Positions 44,740 through 54,164 are shown, counted from the first letter of the stretch. The stretch is DNA of 64,000 nucleotides from Paenibacillus sp. USDA918EY (GCF_009870825.1 NZ_WTWY01000014.1:1-64000); one strand, 5' to 3'. Notes: a model not told the origin generated them from the letters alone. Made by a program: numbers and translations.

Positions 44740-45327
44740 TTAGGTCATCGGCTGTGTGATGATTTTGTCTACGATCCCGTATTCGAGCGCTTCCTCGGCG
44801 GTAAGGTAGAAGTCGCGGTCGGCGTCCTTGTATATTTTCTCCAGCGGCTGGCCGGTTTTTTCGGCGATGAAGCGGTTGATCCTTTCCCTTGTTTTGATGA
44901 TGCGGCGGGCAGAAATATCGATGTCGCTGGCCTGCCCTTGCGCTCCTCCCAGCGGCTGGTGCAGCATAAATTCGCTGTTCGGCAGGGCGTACCGTTTGCC
45001 CTTGGCACCGCCCAGGAAGAGGTTGGCGCCCATCGAGGCGGCCATGCCCATACAGATCGTGCTGACCTGCGGCTTGATGTAATCCATCGTGTCGAGGATC
45101 GCGAAGCCGGATGTAACGGACCCTCCCGGACTGTTAATGTACAGCGAAATATCTTTCTCCGGATCGTCGGCGGCGAGGAAAAGCAGCTGGGCTATAATGC
45201 TGTTCGCCACCTGGTCGTTCACCTCGGAACCGAGGAAGATGATCCGGTCTTTCAGCAATCTCGAATAAATATCATACGAGCGTTCCCCGAGTCGGGATTG
45301 CTCTACGACATAAGGTATTGTGTTCAT
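44740..45327 (-). CDS. clpP: ClpP protease proteolytic subunit
   Basis: 195 residues, usual length. Catalytic Ser in [10 protein letters not shown], His in MLHQPLGG and Asp in [11 protein letters not shown]. Forms the 14-mer barrel fed by Clp ATPases. AANLF-type residues after the Ser differ from the commonest ClpP sequence, hinting at a secondary paralogue (inference). AAGGAGG before the ATG. 45 bases downstream of a sigma-factor gene on the same strand. Confidence 0.95.
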   Translation of the reverse strand: MNTIPYVVEQSRLGERSYDIYSRLLKDRIIFLGSEVNDQVANSIIAQLLFLAADDPEKDISLYINSPGGSVTSGFAILDTMDYIKPQVSTICMGMAASMGANLFLGGAKGKRYALPNSEFMLHQPLGGAQGQASDIDISARRIIKTRERINRFIAEKTGQPLEKIYKDADRDFYLTAEEALEYGIVDKIITQPMT

Positions 45328-45372
45328 GCATGCAGCCTCCTTCGAATATAAAACTTCGTTTTGCCGAAAGGG

Positions 45373-46038
45373 CTACGCCGCGCGCAATTGCAGGGACATG
45401 GACAAATTGCCGGAAGAATGGGTGCGGCGCTGCGCGGGAGCCTGCGCGGTTTTCCGCAGCTGAACGGCCAGCCGCTGCAGCAGCTCGGGTTGTTCCATGC
45501 GGATCGAGACGAGCAGCTGCCGCTGGAACCAGTCCGCGTCGATGTTCTCCCATTCCTGGGCGGATGCCGGAGCTTCCGCAAGCTCCTCCCCGTTCAAATT
45601 GTGGCGCGCCCTATGCAGCAGCGATTTGACGGCCGTTTCGCTTGTTTCAAGGGAATCGGCGATATCGGACAACTTGTATTCGAAGACATCCTTCAGCACG
45701 AATGCGAGCAGCTGCTTTGGCGTCAAACGCTCCATCAGCGTCTCCAGCCCGCTCATCAGCAGCTCCGGCGGTTTTTCGGAGGACGGTTCCTCCTCGGACG
45801 GCCCGGCGGTTTCCCGCCCTTTTTTGCGCAGCTGGTCGATCCAATGATTGCGGGCGATCGTCGCCAGAAGCGGGAAGTTCGGCACGCGTTTGGCTGAAGG
45901 GTCCTTTTGGCAGAATCTTAGCGCCTTGAGCATGGAGTCATGGGCCAAATCCTCGGCGTCCCAAGAATTGCCGGTCATGCTTAGGCAGAAATATTTGAGT
46001 TTCGGGTATACTTCTTCCATTTCCTTGTGGATTAACAT
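45373..46038 (-). CDS. ECF-like RNA polymerase sigma factor
   Basis: 221 residues. Region 2 (about 5-75) with CLSMTGNSWDAEDLAHDSMLKAL and region 4 (about 105-160) with RLTPKQLLAFVLKDVFEYKLSDIA and SETAVKSLLHRARHNL. A C-terminal tail of about 55 residues follows, longer than in small ECF factors. AAGGAGAG precedes ATG 46038. No anti-sigma gene is adjacent; clpP is next, probably in the same operon. Confidence 0.85.
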   Translation of the reverse strand: MLIHKEMEEVYPKLKYFCLSMTGNSWDAEDLAHDSMLKALRFCQKDPSAKRVPNFPLLATIARNHWIDQLRKKGRETAGPSEEEPSSEKPPELLMSGLETLMERLTPKQLLAFVLKDVFEYKLSDIADSLETSETAVKSLLHRARHNLNGEELAEAPASAQEWENIDADWFQRQLLVSIRMEQPELLQRLAVQLRKTAQAPAQRRTHSSGNLSMSLQLRAA

Positions 46039-46325
46039 GTTAATCACTCTCCTTGAGAGGCCTCTATATATAAAACGTTTATGCGGGTGCAAAAGGATAC
46101 GGGCACGCAAAAAAATTTTGCCGTCGCTTTTCTCCATTATACCCGGCCGTGCTCAAAAATCCCTCCCGGAATCGGGAGAATCCATCTTTTCCGAAGCGCC
46201 AGGGATATCACAACGGCTTTTGGTCCGTACATGCCATGCTAGGCCTACTTTGTGGGTTATTTTGGTGGACAGGGACATATGCTGATAAAGTAGGCAACCT
46301 CTTCATCAAGGAGGGATGGGCGAAC

Positions 46326-47171
46326 ATGAGAAGAAGGGCGAGATGGCGAAGCAGGGGCGTCAACAAACCGCGCAGCAGGCGCAAAGTATGGCTGATCGGC
46401 ACATTGGTGTTTCTTATTCTTATTCTGCAGTTTTTTGCGTACGTGGAAAACCATATGAAACCCCCGATTATGCATTTGGCCAAAATCCGCATGAAGCAGA
46501 TCGGGACCGACGCCATTAATGAAGCCGTAGCCTCCCAAGTTGCCAAAGGGGAGAACGCGGAGCAGCTGATCGACTGGAAAATGGACTCCTCCGGCAAAGT
46601 ATCCGGATTTATGCTGAATTATGCCGAACATATGAAAATTACGTCGGAAACCTTTAAAGTCGTGCAGGATACGCTGCAAAACAAACATATGCTTTCCGAA
46701 AGCATCCCGCTCGGACAGGCGCTTGGCAGCCCGATTCTTGCTTCGTTCGGCCCGAACGTTCCGATCCGCGTCGAACCGCAAGGAGCCGTCAAAGTCGACT
46801 TGAATACAAGGGAAAAGGATGCTGGCATCAACATGGTGCTGGTCGAGGTCTACATACACGTGACCGTTGAGGTGGCGGTCGTCATTCCGTTCGACATGGA
46901 GCCCGAGGTCATCGATACGGAAATTCCCGTTTCCTACTTGATGGTCGTGGGAGACGTGCCGATGTATTACTACAACAGCCAGGGGCAGCCGGTCGGCGGC
47001 AGCGGCCCCAATGCCCCGAACATTGCGCTGCCCGGCATCACCGGGCAGGGAGCTTCGTCCGGCAAAAGCGGTTCCCCCGACCGGGGCGAAGGCGCGATTG
47101 CCGTTCCGGGAGCCGCAACCGGGAAAGGGAACGAAGAGGAGGAGCCGTCCGAAACCCATCAGGCCAAATAA
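46326..47171 (+). CDS. yunB: Sporulation protein YunB
   Basis: 281 residues. Basic N-terminus, one membrane helix (about 22-40), then the YunB domain (about 50-220: KIRMKQIGTDAINEAV, GPNVPIRVEPQGAVKVDL, DTEIPVSYLMVVGDVP). The final ~55 residues are a low-complexity Gly/Pro/Ser tail not usual in the family. Sigma-E-controlled in Bacillus. AAGGAGGG upstream. The 46039-46325 gap contains no other gene I can support. Confidence 0.9.
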   Translation: MRRRARWRSRGVNKPRSRRKVWLIGTLVFLILILQFFAYVENHMKPPIMHLAKIRMKQIGTDAINEAVASQVAKGENAEQLIDWKMDSSGKVSGFMLNYAEHMKITSETFKVVQDTLQNKHMLSESIPLGQALGSPILASFGPNVPIRVEPQGAVKVDLNTREKDAGINMVLVEVYIHVTVEVAVVIPFDMEPEVIDTEIPVSYLMVVGDVPMYYYNSQGQPVGGSGPNAPNIALPGITGQGASSGKSGSPDRGEGAIAVPGAATGKGNEEEEPSETHQAK

Positions 47172-47218
47172 TGCGGAAACATGCATGGCAGAATCCAAGA
47201 TCAAGCCGTTGGCTTGGC

Positions 47219-47242
47219 GCGCCTTCCACAGGCGCTTTTTTT
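47219..47242 (+). terminator. Terminator after yunB
   Basis: GCGCC pairs with GGCGC, loop TTCCACA, then a T run. Short but well formed. Confidence 0.7.
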
Positions 47243-47358
47243 ATTTTAGCCGGATTCAATCCCGCTTTCAGGTTCGGTTAAGCATCGGCATCTATAATTC
47301 TAATAAAAGCCGAATTTTTATTGGCGAACACCGATTCCAACAGAAGGCGGAGAGGATC

Positions 47359-48258
47359 ATGCAGCATTACGCAGGTCGTTTTATGAACACCGATTTTTCA
47401 GTAACCGTTACGGACGGCGCGGCCTCCGGCTGGAAGGAACAAATGCAGCGGTGGTTTGCGTACGTCGACCAAGAGTGGTCGAGATTCCGGGAAGATAACG
47501 AGCTGAGCCGCCTGAACCAAGCGCCGGAAGGTGTGGAAATCGGGCTGCCGCCGCCCCTCTACGACGTTTTAAAAATGGCGGAGGGTTACCGGAAGTTAAC
47601 GGAGGGGAGATTTTCTCCTTTTTTAAAAAGAGCCATGGAGCATCAAGGGTACGACCGCCCGTTTCCGTTTTCCCATGCGGCCGATGCGCCGCCCTTTACG
47701 TTTCAGCTTGAAGAACATCCGATTCGTTTTTTCGAGGGTAACCTGGTTGAGAAACATACGTCAGAGCAGCTGGATTTGGGCGGCATCGCCAAAGGTTACG
47801 CCGTGCAAAGCGCCGCCGAATGGCTGAAGCGCCATGGCGCCGCATGCGGGATGGTGGACGGAGGAGGCGATATGACGTTGTGGTCGGACGGATCGAAGGA
47901 ATGGAACATCGGAATTGCCGATCCTTGGAACGAGGCGGAAACGGTCGAGGTGTTGAGTCTGAAAAACAAAGCGGTCGCCACTTCAAGCCGTCTTTACCGC
48001 AGCTGGACGCTAGGCGGTCAAAAGAAGCATCATCTGCTGGACGGCCGCACGGGCCAAGTCATTGAATCGGGCATCGTTCAATCCACCGTCATGGCCCGGG
48101 ACTGCGTCGAAGCGGAGGTTTGCGCCAAAATGTGCTTTCTCCTCGGCAGCGGGGAACGGGAGGAATGGTTTGCCGAACGTTTCCCCGACGTATATTACGT
48201 GCTGGTTATGGCGGATGGGACGGTCGTACGAAATAGAAGCAAGGAGAGTGCATCATGA
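47359..48258 (+). CDS. ApbE family FAD:protein FMN transferase
   Basis: 299 residues. ApbE motifs: RFREDNELSRLN, TEGRFSPFL, DLGGIAKGYAVQSAA (FAD and Mg2+ site), GMVDGGGDM, LLDGRTGQV. Attaches FMN to Thr or Ser of extracytoplasmic flavoproteins. No signal peptide is visible from ATG 47359. AGGCGGAGAGG upstream. Overlaps the next small gene by 4 bases, forming an operon with two membrane genes. Confidence 0.92.
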   Translation: MQHYAGRFMNTDFSVTVTDGAASGWKEQMQRWFAYVDQEWSRFREDNELSRLNQAPEGVEIGLPPPLYDVLKMAEGYRKLTEGRFSPFLKRAMEHQGYDRPFPFSHAADAPPFTFQLEEHPIRFFEGNLVEKHTSEQLDLGGIAKGYAVQSAAEWLKRHGAACGMVDGGGDMTLWSDGSKEWNIGIADPWNEAETVEVLSLKNKAVATSSRLYRSWTLGGQKKHHLLDGRTGQVIESGIVQSTVMARDCVEAEVCAKMCFLLGSGEREEWFAERFPDVYYVLVMADGTVVRNRSKESAS

Positions 48259-48497
48259 AAGCGAACAAAAAGGCAAAATGGATTATTGGCGTCAGCGGCG
48301 TGGCATTTTCGGCTTTCGTATTAAGCCAATTCGGCACGGGCGAGCACAACGCCGCGGATGTGCAGAACAACTCACAGGTCGAGCAGCAGGAGACCAATCC
48401 TTCGTTCAACGGGTTCAATGAAGACCGGTTTACGGCGAGAGGCGAGCGGCCGTTTACCAATAGGCGCCAAACCGACGGAACGACAAGAAGGTCCTGA
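48255..48497 (+). CDS. Small membrane-anchored or secreted protein
   Basis: 80 residues: a Lys-rich start, one hydrophobic helix (WIIGVSGVAFSAFVLSQF) and a polar Asn/Gln/Arg/Thr-rich tail outside. No family recognised and no FMN-acceptor motif seen. AAGGAGAG before the ATG. Sits between apbE and a haem-type membrane protein and is probably part of their complex. Confidence 0.75.
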   Translation: MKANKKAKWIIGVSGVAFSAFVLSQFGTGEHNAADVQNNSQVEQQETNPSFNGFNEDRFTARGERPFTNRRQTDGTTRRS

Positions 48498-48498
48498 T

Positions 48499-49110
48499 AT
48501 GGATACGATACAACAACTATTCAGCACTTGGCATGTCATCCGTTGGATGGGGCTGCTCGCCTTTTTCTTTTTTACGATGTCGTTGGCTTTCGGCATGCTG
48601 GGCAGATTCAACCGATTCCGAAAAAACAAAGGGTTGTTTCAGCTGATTCACATTTCTTCGAGCTGGGCGGGAATCAACGCATGCCTGATCCATATGCTGA
48701 TCCTGATTATCGATCATTACCGGCCTTACAAGGTTGCGGCAATTTTCGTCCCGTTCGTCTCGGGATATATGCGCGCCGCCTCCGCGCTTGGAATCATCGC
48801 CTTTTATCTGTTTCTCGTCGTTTTGTTTACGTCCGACGTGCTCATCGGCAAAATGAATCGTTCGATGTGGAAAACGGCGCATTTGCTGGTGTTTCCATCA
48901 TGGCTGCTGATGCTGGGCCATGCGGTATGGATGGGCGCGGATACGTCCGCTTGGTGGGGCAAAACGCTGTATGGAACCGCGGTCGCCGTCATTTTAACGT
49001 TGTTCGTCTTTTACCTGAAGGAGCAGCGCCTGAACCGAAGACGACAGCCGGTCGTCATCAAGGCGGGGGGCGAACGATCGTTAAACGTGCCAAGCCGATT
49101 CCATGAATGA
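48499..49110 (+). CDS. Ferric-reductase-like transmembrane haem protein
   Basis: 203 residues with six membrane helices. His residues in FQLIHISSSWAG, CLIHMLILIIDHY, KTAHLLVFP and LMLGHAVW have the spacing expected of di-haem b-type ferric-reductase-like or MsrQ domains. With apbE it suggests an extracytoplasmic flavin electron path, though no flavoprotein acceptor gene is present here. Starts 1 base after the previous stop. Confidence 0.75.
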   Translation: MDTIQQLFSTWHVIRWMGLLAFFFFTMSLAFGMLGRFNRFRKNKGLFQLIHISSSWAGINACLIHMLILIIDHYRPYKVAAIFVPFVSGYMRAASALGIIAFYLFLVVLFTSDVLIGKMNRSMWKTAHLLVFPSWLLMLGHAVWMGADTSAWWGKTLYGTAVAVILTLFVFYLKEQRLNRRRQPVVIKAGGERSLNVPSRFHE

Positions 49111-49111
49111 A

Positions 49112-49142
49112 AAAGGGACCTTCGTTTCAGGAGGTCCCTTTC
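49112..49142 (+). terminator. Bidirectional terminator between the haem protein gene and lytH
   Basis: AAAAGGGACCT pairs with AGGTCCCTTT. A-rich on one side, T-rich on the other; overlaps the lytH stop codon. Confidence 0.75.
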
Positions 49143-50212
49143 CGTTTCTTCTGTATGGCTTTCCGCTCTTCGGTTTCCCAGTGCCGCAGCAAAGGATAAG
49201 GGTCGAATGACCATTCGGCCAATCCGCTGTCGCGGTAAATGCCGTAATGCAGATGCGGCGGGAATTTCCCCTGGGTACCAGGTTTGCCGTAGCCGGAGCT
49301 GCCGACCCAGCCGATCGTTTGGCCGGGAACGACGATATCGCCCTGGTTGAGTTTCTTCTCGAAACCTTGCAAATGCGCATAGTAATGGTAGCGGTTGTCC
49401 AGGTCGCGGATTCCGATCCGCCAGCCGCCAAACGGGTTCCAACCCTTCAGCTCCACGATGCCGTAGCAGGTGCTTCGTACCGGCGTGCCGTATGGGGCGA
49501 AAATGTCGGTTCCTTCATGGATGCGGTAACCGCCCCAGCTTCGCCGGGTGCCCCACGTATCCCGGTACGAATAGGAATCCGAAATCGGAAGCGGGAAGGC
49601 GTGGCCCGACAGGTCGAGGGTTTGAAATTTTTCGTACAGTTTGGAAAACTGAAGAATGCGCTGAACCGACCGGCTGTTATGGTAATATTCCCACAAAGCG
49701 ATGCTGAAGTCGTCCTCGGATTGGCCGTGCCGGAGAAGATAGGAGGCCATGCTGTACAGCACGTCCATGTCGTTGTTCATGTCGGCAAGTCCATCCCCCG
49801 AACCGTCTTTGCCGTACCCGTTAAAAATGCCGATGGAATGCGGATTGCTGTCGTTCGGGTCGGGATTGAACAAGCCGGACCATACCGGCTCGTTCATGAA
49901 AATGCCGGTCAGCCGTTTCGGGTGGCTGCGGTCTTTCGGATGGGCTTTTGTCAGCGTATGCTCGTATTGGTCGATCGCGGCGATTCTGTACCATGGAATC
50001 CGGGTGGCGGAAGCGACCTTGTCGTAGAGTGCTTTTCGGGAAAAAAGAATTTCCTCCCTGCTCATTTTCTCCAAAGATTCGGCGGCCTTTGCAGGTTCCC
50101 GATCCGCGTCCCCCCATGCCGGTGAAACCGCGGCTCCGAAAACGATAGCTGCGCAAGCGGCGCAAATGAAGGAACGGCGGGCTTTTTTCAGCTTGAATTC
50201 AGAATTTCTCAT
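49127..50212 (-). CDS. lytH: M23 family endopeptidase, LytH-like
   Basis: 361 residues. Signal peptide at 1-33 (KKARRSFICAACAAIVFGAA, AWG cleavage). C-terminal M23 domain with zinc ligands H and D in HEGTDIFAPYGTPV and the HLHYG motif. Neighbours lipA, yutD and yunB match the B. subtilis lytH (yunA) region; LytH trims cortex side chains in sporulation. AGGAGG is 6 bases before ATG 50212. Confidence 0.85.
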   Translation of the reverse strand: MRNSEFKLKKARRSFICAACAAIVFGAAVSPAWGDADREPAKAAESLEKMSREEILFSRKALYDKVASATRIPWYRIAAIDQYEHTLTKAHPKDRSHPKRLTGIFMNEPVWSGLFNPDPNDSNPHSIGIFNGYGKDGSGDGLADMNNDMDVLYSMASYLLRHGQSEDDFSIALWEYYHNSRSVQRILQFSKLYEKFQTLDLSGHAFPLPISDSYSYRDTWGTRRSWGGYRIHEGTDIFAPYGTPVRSTCYGIVELKGWNPFGGWRIGIRDLDNRYHYYAHLQGFEKKLNQGDIVVPGQTIGWVGSSGYGKPGTQGKFPPHLHYGIYRDSGLAEWSFDPYPLLRHWETEERKAIQKKRKGTS

Positions 50213-50333
50213 CGTCAACCTCCTGCTGGCAGCGTTATCGACTTTTTCCGGCCGTTACGTACATAACCTTAGATTGGTACAAGAATAGTCATTTTATCCC
50301 GTATTAGAAATGGAAGTATTTTGGGGTATTTCA

Positions 50334-50342
50334 TGATATAAT
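50334..50342 (+). promoter_or_regulatory. Extended -10 promoter of lipA
   Basis: TGATATAAT (TG-n-TATAAT with perfect TATAAT at 50337) about 50 bases before the TTG start. No strong -35. Confidence 0.6.
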
Positions 50343-50389
50343 ATGGGGCGAGCAGCAGTAAAACCATGAAGCGAAAGAAGGTCAGATCA

Positions 50390-51274
50390 TTGCCTAAACA
50401 AACCGTCAAGGAACCAAAGCCGGACTGGATTCGCATCAAACTGACAACCGGTGACAATTATCAGGAAATCAAGAGCATGATGCGCTCGAAGACACTACAT
50501 ACCGTGTGTGAAGAAGCGCGTTGCCCTAATATATACGAATGCTGGGCGAACCGCACGGCGACTTTTATGATTTTGGGCGATATTTGCACGCGGGCCTGCC
50601 GTTTTTGCGCGGTCAACACGGGAAAACCGACCGAGCTCGATCTGCAGGAGCCTGAGCGCGTTGCCGAAGCCGCCGAGAACATGGGGCTGAAGCATTGCGT
50701 TGTCACAAGCGTTGCGCGGGACGATCTTTCCGACGGAGGCGCGATGATTTTTGCTGAAACGATCAAGGCGATCCGCAAACGCCTGCCGCTGTGCAGCGTC
50801 GAGGTCCTCATTCCCGATTTCATGGGGAACTGGGACGCGCTGAAGGTTGTGATGGACGCCAAACCGGATATTTTGAACCACAACATCGAAACCGTGGAAC
50901 GCATGTCGAATCGCGTCCGCGCGAAAGCGAAATACGACCGCTCTTTGGAGCTTTTGAAAAAATCGAAGGAATTCCAGCCGGATATTCCGACCAAATCGAG
51001 CATTATGCTCGGCGTAGGGGAAGAATGGGACGAGATCCTGCAGGCGATGGACGATCTGCGTGCCGTGGACTGCAACATCATGACCATCGGACAATATTTG
51101 CAGCCGTCTCCGCAGCATTTGAACGTCGTTAAATATTATCATCCCGACGAATTTGCCAAACTGAAGGAAGAAGGCATGAAAAGAGGATTCAGCCACGTGG
51201 AATCCGGACCGCTGGTCCGCAGTTCCTATCATGCCCACGAGCAGGTGAAATCGGCGGCAAGCCATCAATCCTAA
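50390..51274 (+). CDS. lipA: Lipoyl synthase
   Basis: About 294 residues. Auxiliary cluster C-x4-C-x5-C in [12 protein letters not shown]; radical [22 protein letters not shown] and C-terminal RSSYHA typical of LipA. Inserts sulfur into octanoyl groups of dehydrogenase E2 proteins. TTG 50390 has AGAAGG 8 bases upstream and gives the usual N-terminus ([17 protein letters not shown]); ATG 50366 is in frame but has no ribosome site. Confidence 0.96.
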   Translation: MPKQTVKEPKPDWIRIKLTTGDNYQEIKSMMRSKTLHTVCEEARCPNIYECWANRTATFMILGDICTRACRFCAVNTGKPTELDLQEPERVAEAAENMGLKHCVVTSVARDDLSDGGAMIFAETIKAIRKRLPLCSVEVLIPDFMGNWDALKVVMDAKPDILNHNIETVERMSNRVRAKAKYDRSLELLKKSKEFQPDIPTKSSIMLGVGEEWDEILQAMDDLRAVDCNIMTIGQYLQPSPQHLNVVKYYHPDEFAKLKEEGMKRGFSHVESGPLVRSSYHAHEQVKSAASHQS

Positions 51275-51311
51275 ATTCATTTTTGAGCAGTGGAAGGCAG
51301 GGGGAGCACAT

Positions 51312-51662
51312 TTGATTCTGATAAGCGGAAAAAGCTACGAGCTGCTGAAAGACCATAAAAACGGCTGGAACCCTGAAGCCTTTCGCGACCGATACAGCGA
51401 AGTGCTGGACCGTTACGATTACATCGTCGGAGACTGGGGTTACAACCAGCTGCGGTTGAAGGGATTTTACCGGGATAAGCATCCTAAAGCCACCAAAGAT
51501 ACCGCTTTTTCCGGCATGCTGGATTACATTAACGAATACTGCAATTTTGGCTGCGCTTATTTTGTTCTGCAAAAGAACCGGGATGTTCAGGCGAAAGAAA
51601 AGGATAAAGACAAGGAAAAAGAGAAAGAAAAGCCCGAAAAAGCAAAAGGCGGTTCCCAGTAG
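51312..51662 (+). CDS. yutD: YutD family protein
   Basis: 116 residues. Family core ILISGKSYELLKDHKNGWN, RYDYIVGDWGYNQLRLKGFY and YCNFGCAYFVL, then a Lys/Glu/Asp-rich tail (KDKDKEKEKEK). TTG start after GGGGGAG. Always near lipA in Bacillus relatives; function unknown. Confidence 0.92.
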   Translation: MILISGKSYELLKDHKNGWNPEAFRDRYSEVLDRYDYIVGDWGYNQLRLKGFYRDKHPKATKDTAFSGMLDYINEYCNFGCAYFVLQKNRDVQAKEKDKDKEKEKEKPEKAKGGSQ

Positions 51663-51680
51663 GGAGCCGCCGTTTCTTTT
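51648..51680 (+). terminator. Terminator of lipA-yutD
   Basis: GGCGGTTCCC pairs with GGGAGCCGCC (one G-T), loop AGTA, then TTTCTTTT; it overlaps the yutD stop. Confidence 0.88.
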
Positions 51681-51728
51681 GCGAATACATATCGGATAAC
51701 TTAAACGGCCGAACGAACGGCGAGCACG

Positions 51729-52532
51729 TTAACCGAGGAAGGCTTCTCTGACGCGATTCCAGAACGGGAACGGACGGTAACGCGCAAAGCTTACTTTTTC
51801 TTTCGCCACCTGGCAGCGTACGGAAATCAAATCGTCCACTTGAATGTTGACGTGGTCGATCGTCAGCAGCAGCCGCTGTTCTTTTCGCGAAAAAATATCG
51901 GTGTGGTGGTGCTTCGGCAGCAGCAGCGGCGATCCCATCGTACGGAACACGCGGTTGTTGATCGACGCGATCTCTGCAATCTGCAGCGCCTCGATCGTCG
52001 GATGCACCATGGCGCCGCCAAGGCTTTTATTGTACGCGGTGCTGCCGGTTGGCGTCGAGATGCAGATGCCGTCGCCGCGGAACATCTCGAAGGTCTGGTC
52101 ATTGATATCGACCTGGGCGACCACTGTTCCGTCCATGCCTTTAAGCGTAAATTCGTTTAAAGCGATATAAGAAAAATTGCCCGATTTCCGGTGGATCTCC
52201 AGCTCAAGCAAAGGATATTTGACGATCCTCGGCCGAACGGAACCGGATTTGCTGGCCGAACTCATCAGCTCCACGAGCTGGGGCAGCTCGTCTGCCTGCC
52301 AGTCGGCGTAAAAGCCGAGATGGCCTGTATGAACGCCAACAAAAGCGATATCGGGAATATGGTCGATAAACGTATGAAAAGCATGCAGCATCGTGCCGTC
52401 GCCGCCAATCGAGACGACGATCTCGGGAGATTCGGCGTCCAGCCGGAACCCGTGCTTTGCGGCCAGCTTATGGAACTGCTCACTTAAATCAACGGATAAC
52501 TGATCACCGCGATCCAGGACATAATATCTCAA
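51729..52532 (-). CDS. nadK: NAD kinase
   Basis: 267 residues. GGDGTMLHAF (ATP site), TGHLGF and NEFTL, then PTGSTAYNKSLGG motif. Makes NADP from NAD. TTG start with AAGGAG 10 bases upstream. Opposite strand to yutD, same strand as ylbJ upstream. Confidence 0.96.
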   Translation of the reverse strand: MRYYVLDRGDQLSVDLSEQFHKLAAKHGFRLDAESPEIVVSIGGDGTMLHAFHTFIDHIPDIAFVGVHTGHLGFYADWQADELPQLVELMSSASKSGSVRPRIVKYPLLELEIHRKSGNFSYIALNEFTLKGMDGTVVAQVDINDQTFEMFRGDGICISTPTGSTAYNKSLGGAMVHPTIEALQIAEIASINNRVFRTMGSPLLLPKHHHTDIFSRKEQRLLLTIDHVNIQVDDLISVRCQVAKEKVSFARYRPFPFWNRVREAFLG

Positions 52533-52602
52533 GAGAGTTAAGCTCCTTTATTGGGGGATATAAAGATCATAAACAATATCGGAGCATAAAACAACGTTGT
52601 TT

Positions 52603-53862
52603 TCACCTTCCGGCATACAGCTTCCGCCATAACGAACGAACGAGCGACCAGATAAACGAAGCGGCGGTAACAAAGCCGATCAGCAGGCAAAAGTAGGCGA
52701 TCCGGTCGGCAAAACCGCCGGGGGCCCATGCGAAGCCCGGGTCGGGCAAAGCCTGTTGGAACGCGGGAGCAGGCAAAATCCTCCCCATCACCGGATTCCA
52801 CAAAACCAGGACAAGCCCGGCAGCCAAAACGGCATGGATCAGTCGCGCAAACATAAACGGCAGGTAACGCAAATTGGTGGCATGCAAAATGCTGGCGATT
52901 TGCGCATGCACCGATAGACCTCCCCAAGATAATATAAAAGCCGCCGCAGCCGCTTTAAACGGCAGGGGAATCGAAGCCGCCGCTTCTCCGGCGGAACGCG
53001 CCCCGAGCGTCACCTCAAACAGCCCGCCGACAAGCGCTTCGGACAATGACGCGGGAAAACCCGCGGCCTTCAGCAAGTACTCAAGCACAAAGTACAAATT
53101 TTTCATGACGCCGGCCTGGGTCAGCAGCTCCAAAAAGACCGAAAAGAATACGACGAGCCCTCCGACGACAATAATAAGCTTTAATGAAGATTCCACCGCT
53201 TGCCGGAGCATTTCGCCTATCGCGCGGCCGTCCTCCATTCGCGCCCGATGCATCGCGGCGAAAGCCCGCCGGATGCGGCCACGCCGCTCCTTTTTGCCTT
53301 GGGGGGATTGATCCGAACCGCTGGACGGCGCTGACGAATGAGACTGGCGGCTGCCGTGGAAACGCATGAGCAGACCGATTAAAAACCCGCCGCCGTAATG
53401 GGAAATCGCCAAAATGACGGCCATTTTCGGGTCGTGGAAAAAACCGACGGAGACTGCGCCGATCAGGAAAATCGGATCCGACGATGTCGTGAAGGCGACA
53501 AGCCGTTCTCCTTCATCCCTTGTCACCATGTTTTGTTCCCACAGCTTGGCCGTCAGCTTGGCCCCGATCGGGTACCCGGACACGTAACCCATGGCGGCGA
53601 CAAACCCGCCGCTGCCCGGAATCCTGAACAGAGGTTTCATCAACGGGTCGAGCAGCGTACCGAATAAATGAACGATGCCGAAGCCGAGCATGACCTCCGA
53701 AATGATAAAAAACGGGAACAAGGAAGGGAAGAGGACATCCCACCAAATCGCAAGGCCGCGCAAGGCGGATTCGAGATAAGCGCCCGGAAACCGCATCATG
53801 AGCAAAAGCAGCGAGGCGAGCGAGACGATCATAAGCGGAAGACCCAGCTTTTTTAAGGACAT
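52603..53862 (-). CDS. ylbJ: Sporulation integral membrane protein YlbJ
   Basis: 419 residues, about eight membrane helices. Motifs VLFPSLFPFFIISEVMLG, GYVSGYPIGAKLTAKLWE and LSWGGLSVHAQIASIL are typical of YlbJ (nucleoside-transporter-like). Sigma-E dependent in Bacillus. A positively charged loop around 170-210 (RQSHSSAPSSGSDQSPQGKK) is an addition. AGGAAGGTG precedes the ATG. Confidence 0.93.
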   Translation of the reverse strand: MSLKKLGLPLMIVSLASLLLLMMRFPGAYLESALRGLAIWWDVLFPSLFPFFIISEVMLGFGIVHLFGTLLDPLMKPLFRIPGSGGFVAAMGYVSGYPIGAKLTAKLWEQNMVTRDEGERLVAFTTSSDPIFLIGAVSVGFFHDPKMAVILAISHYGGGFLIGLLMRFHGSRQSHSSAPSSGSDQSPQGKKERRGRIRRAFAAMHRARMEDGRAIGEMLRQAVESSLKLIIVVGGLVVFFSVFLELLTQAGVMKNLYFVLEYLLKAAGFPASLSEALVGGLFEVTLGARSAGEAAASIPLPFKAAAAAFILSWGGLSVHAQIASILHATNLRYLPFMFARLIHAVLAAGLVLVLWNPVMGRILPAPAFQQALPDPGFAWAPGGFADRIAYFCLLIGFVTAASFIWSLVRSLWRKLYAGR

Positions 53863-53952
53863 AGTTACACCTTCCTGTCAGAATGGGTCGATGGAAATGA
53901 ACCTGTATACCCAATTTTATGATTTGCATCGGACAAACAGTACAAAAAATGT

Positions 53953-53968
53953 TAGAAAGCGTTTACAA
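53953..53968 (+). promoter_or_regulatory. Candidate CcpA (cre) site
   Basis: TAGAAAGCGTTTACAA has one mismatch to the cre consensus WTGNAARCGNWWWCAW. It lies in the AT-rich divergent region between ylbJ and the small gene at 54064, next to TTGACG (53983). Which gene it controls is unclear. Confidence 0.45.
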
Positions 53969-54063
53969 AAAATAATGTTTTTTTGACGAATGTATGTTAA
54001 AATATACAAAACAAATGACAAATTTAATTTCCGAATTTCAATAGATGATGGAGTGATGAGATC

Positions 54064-54159
54064 ATGAGTATTGTCGCCGGTGTTCTGGTCTGCGCTTTCG
54101 TGTACGTCATTCGAGCCTCACTGGTCCATCCCGGGGAAGAGGATTGGAGCAGCTACTAA
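54064..54159 (+). CDS. Small single-helix membrane protein
   Basis: 31 residues: MSIVAGVLVCAFVYVIRASL then a polar tail HPGEEDWSSY. GGAG (54051) lies upstream of the ATG and a strong terminator follows at 54165, so it forms its own transcription unit. No family known to me. Confidence 0.6.
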   Translation: MSIVAGVLVCAFVYVIRASLVHPGEEDWSSY

Positions 54160-54164
54160 TGTTC

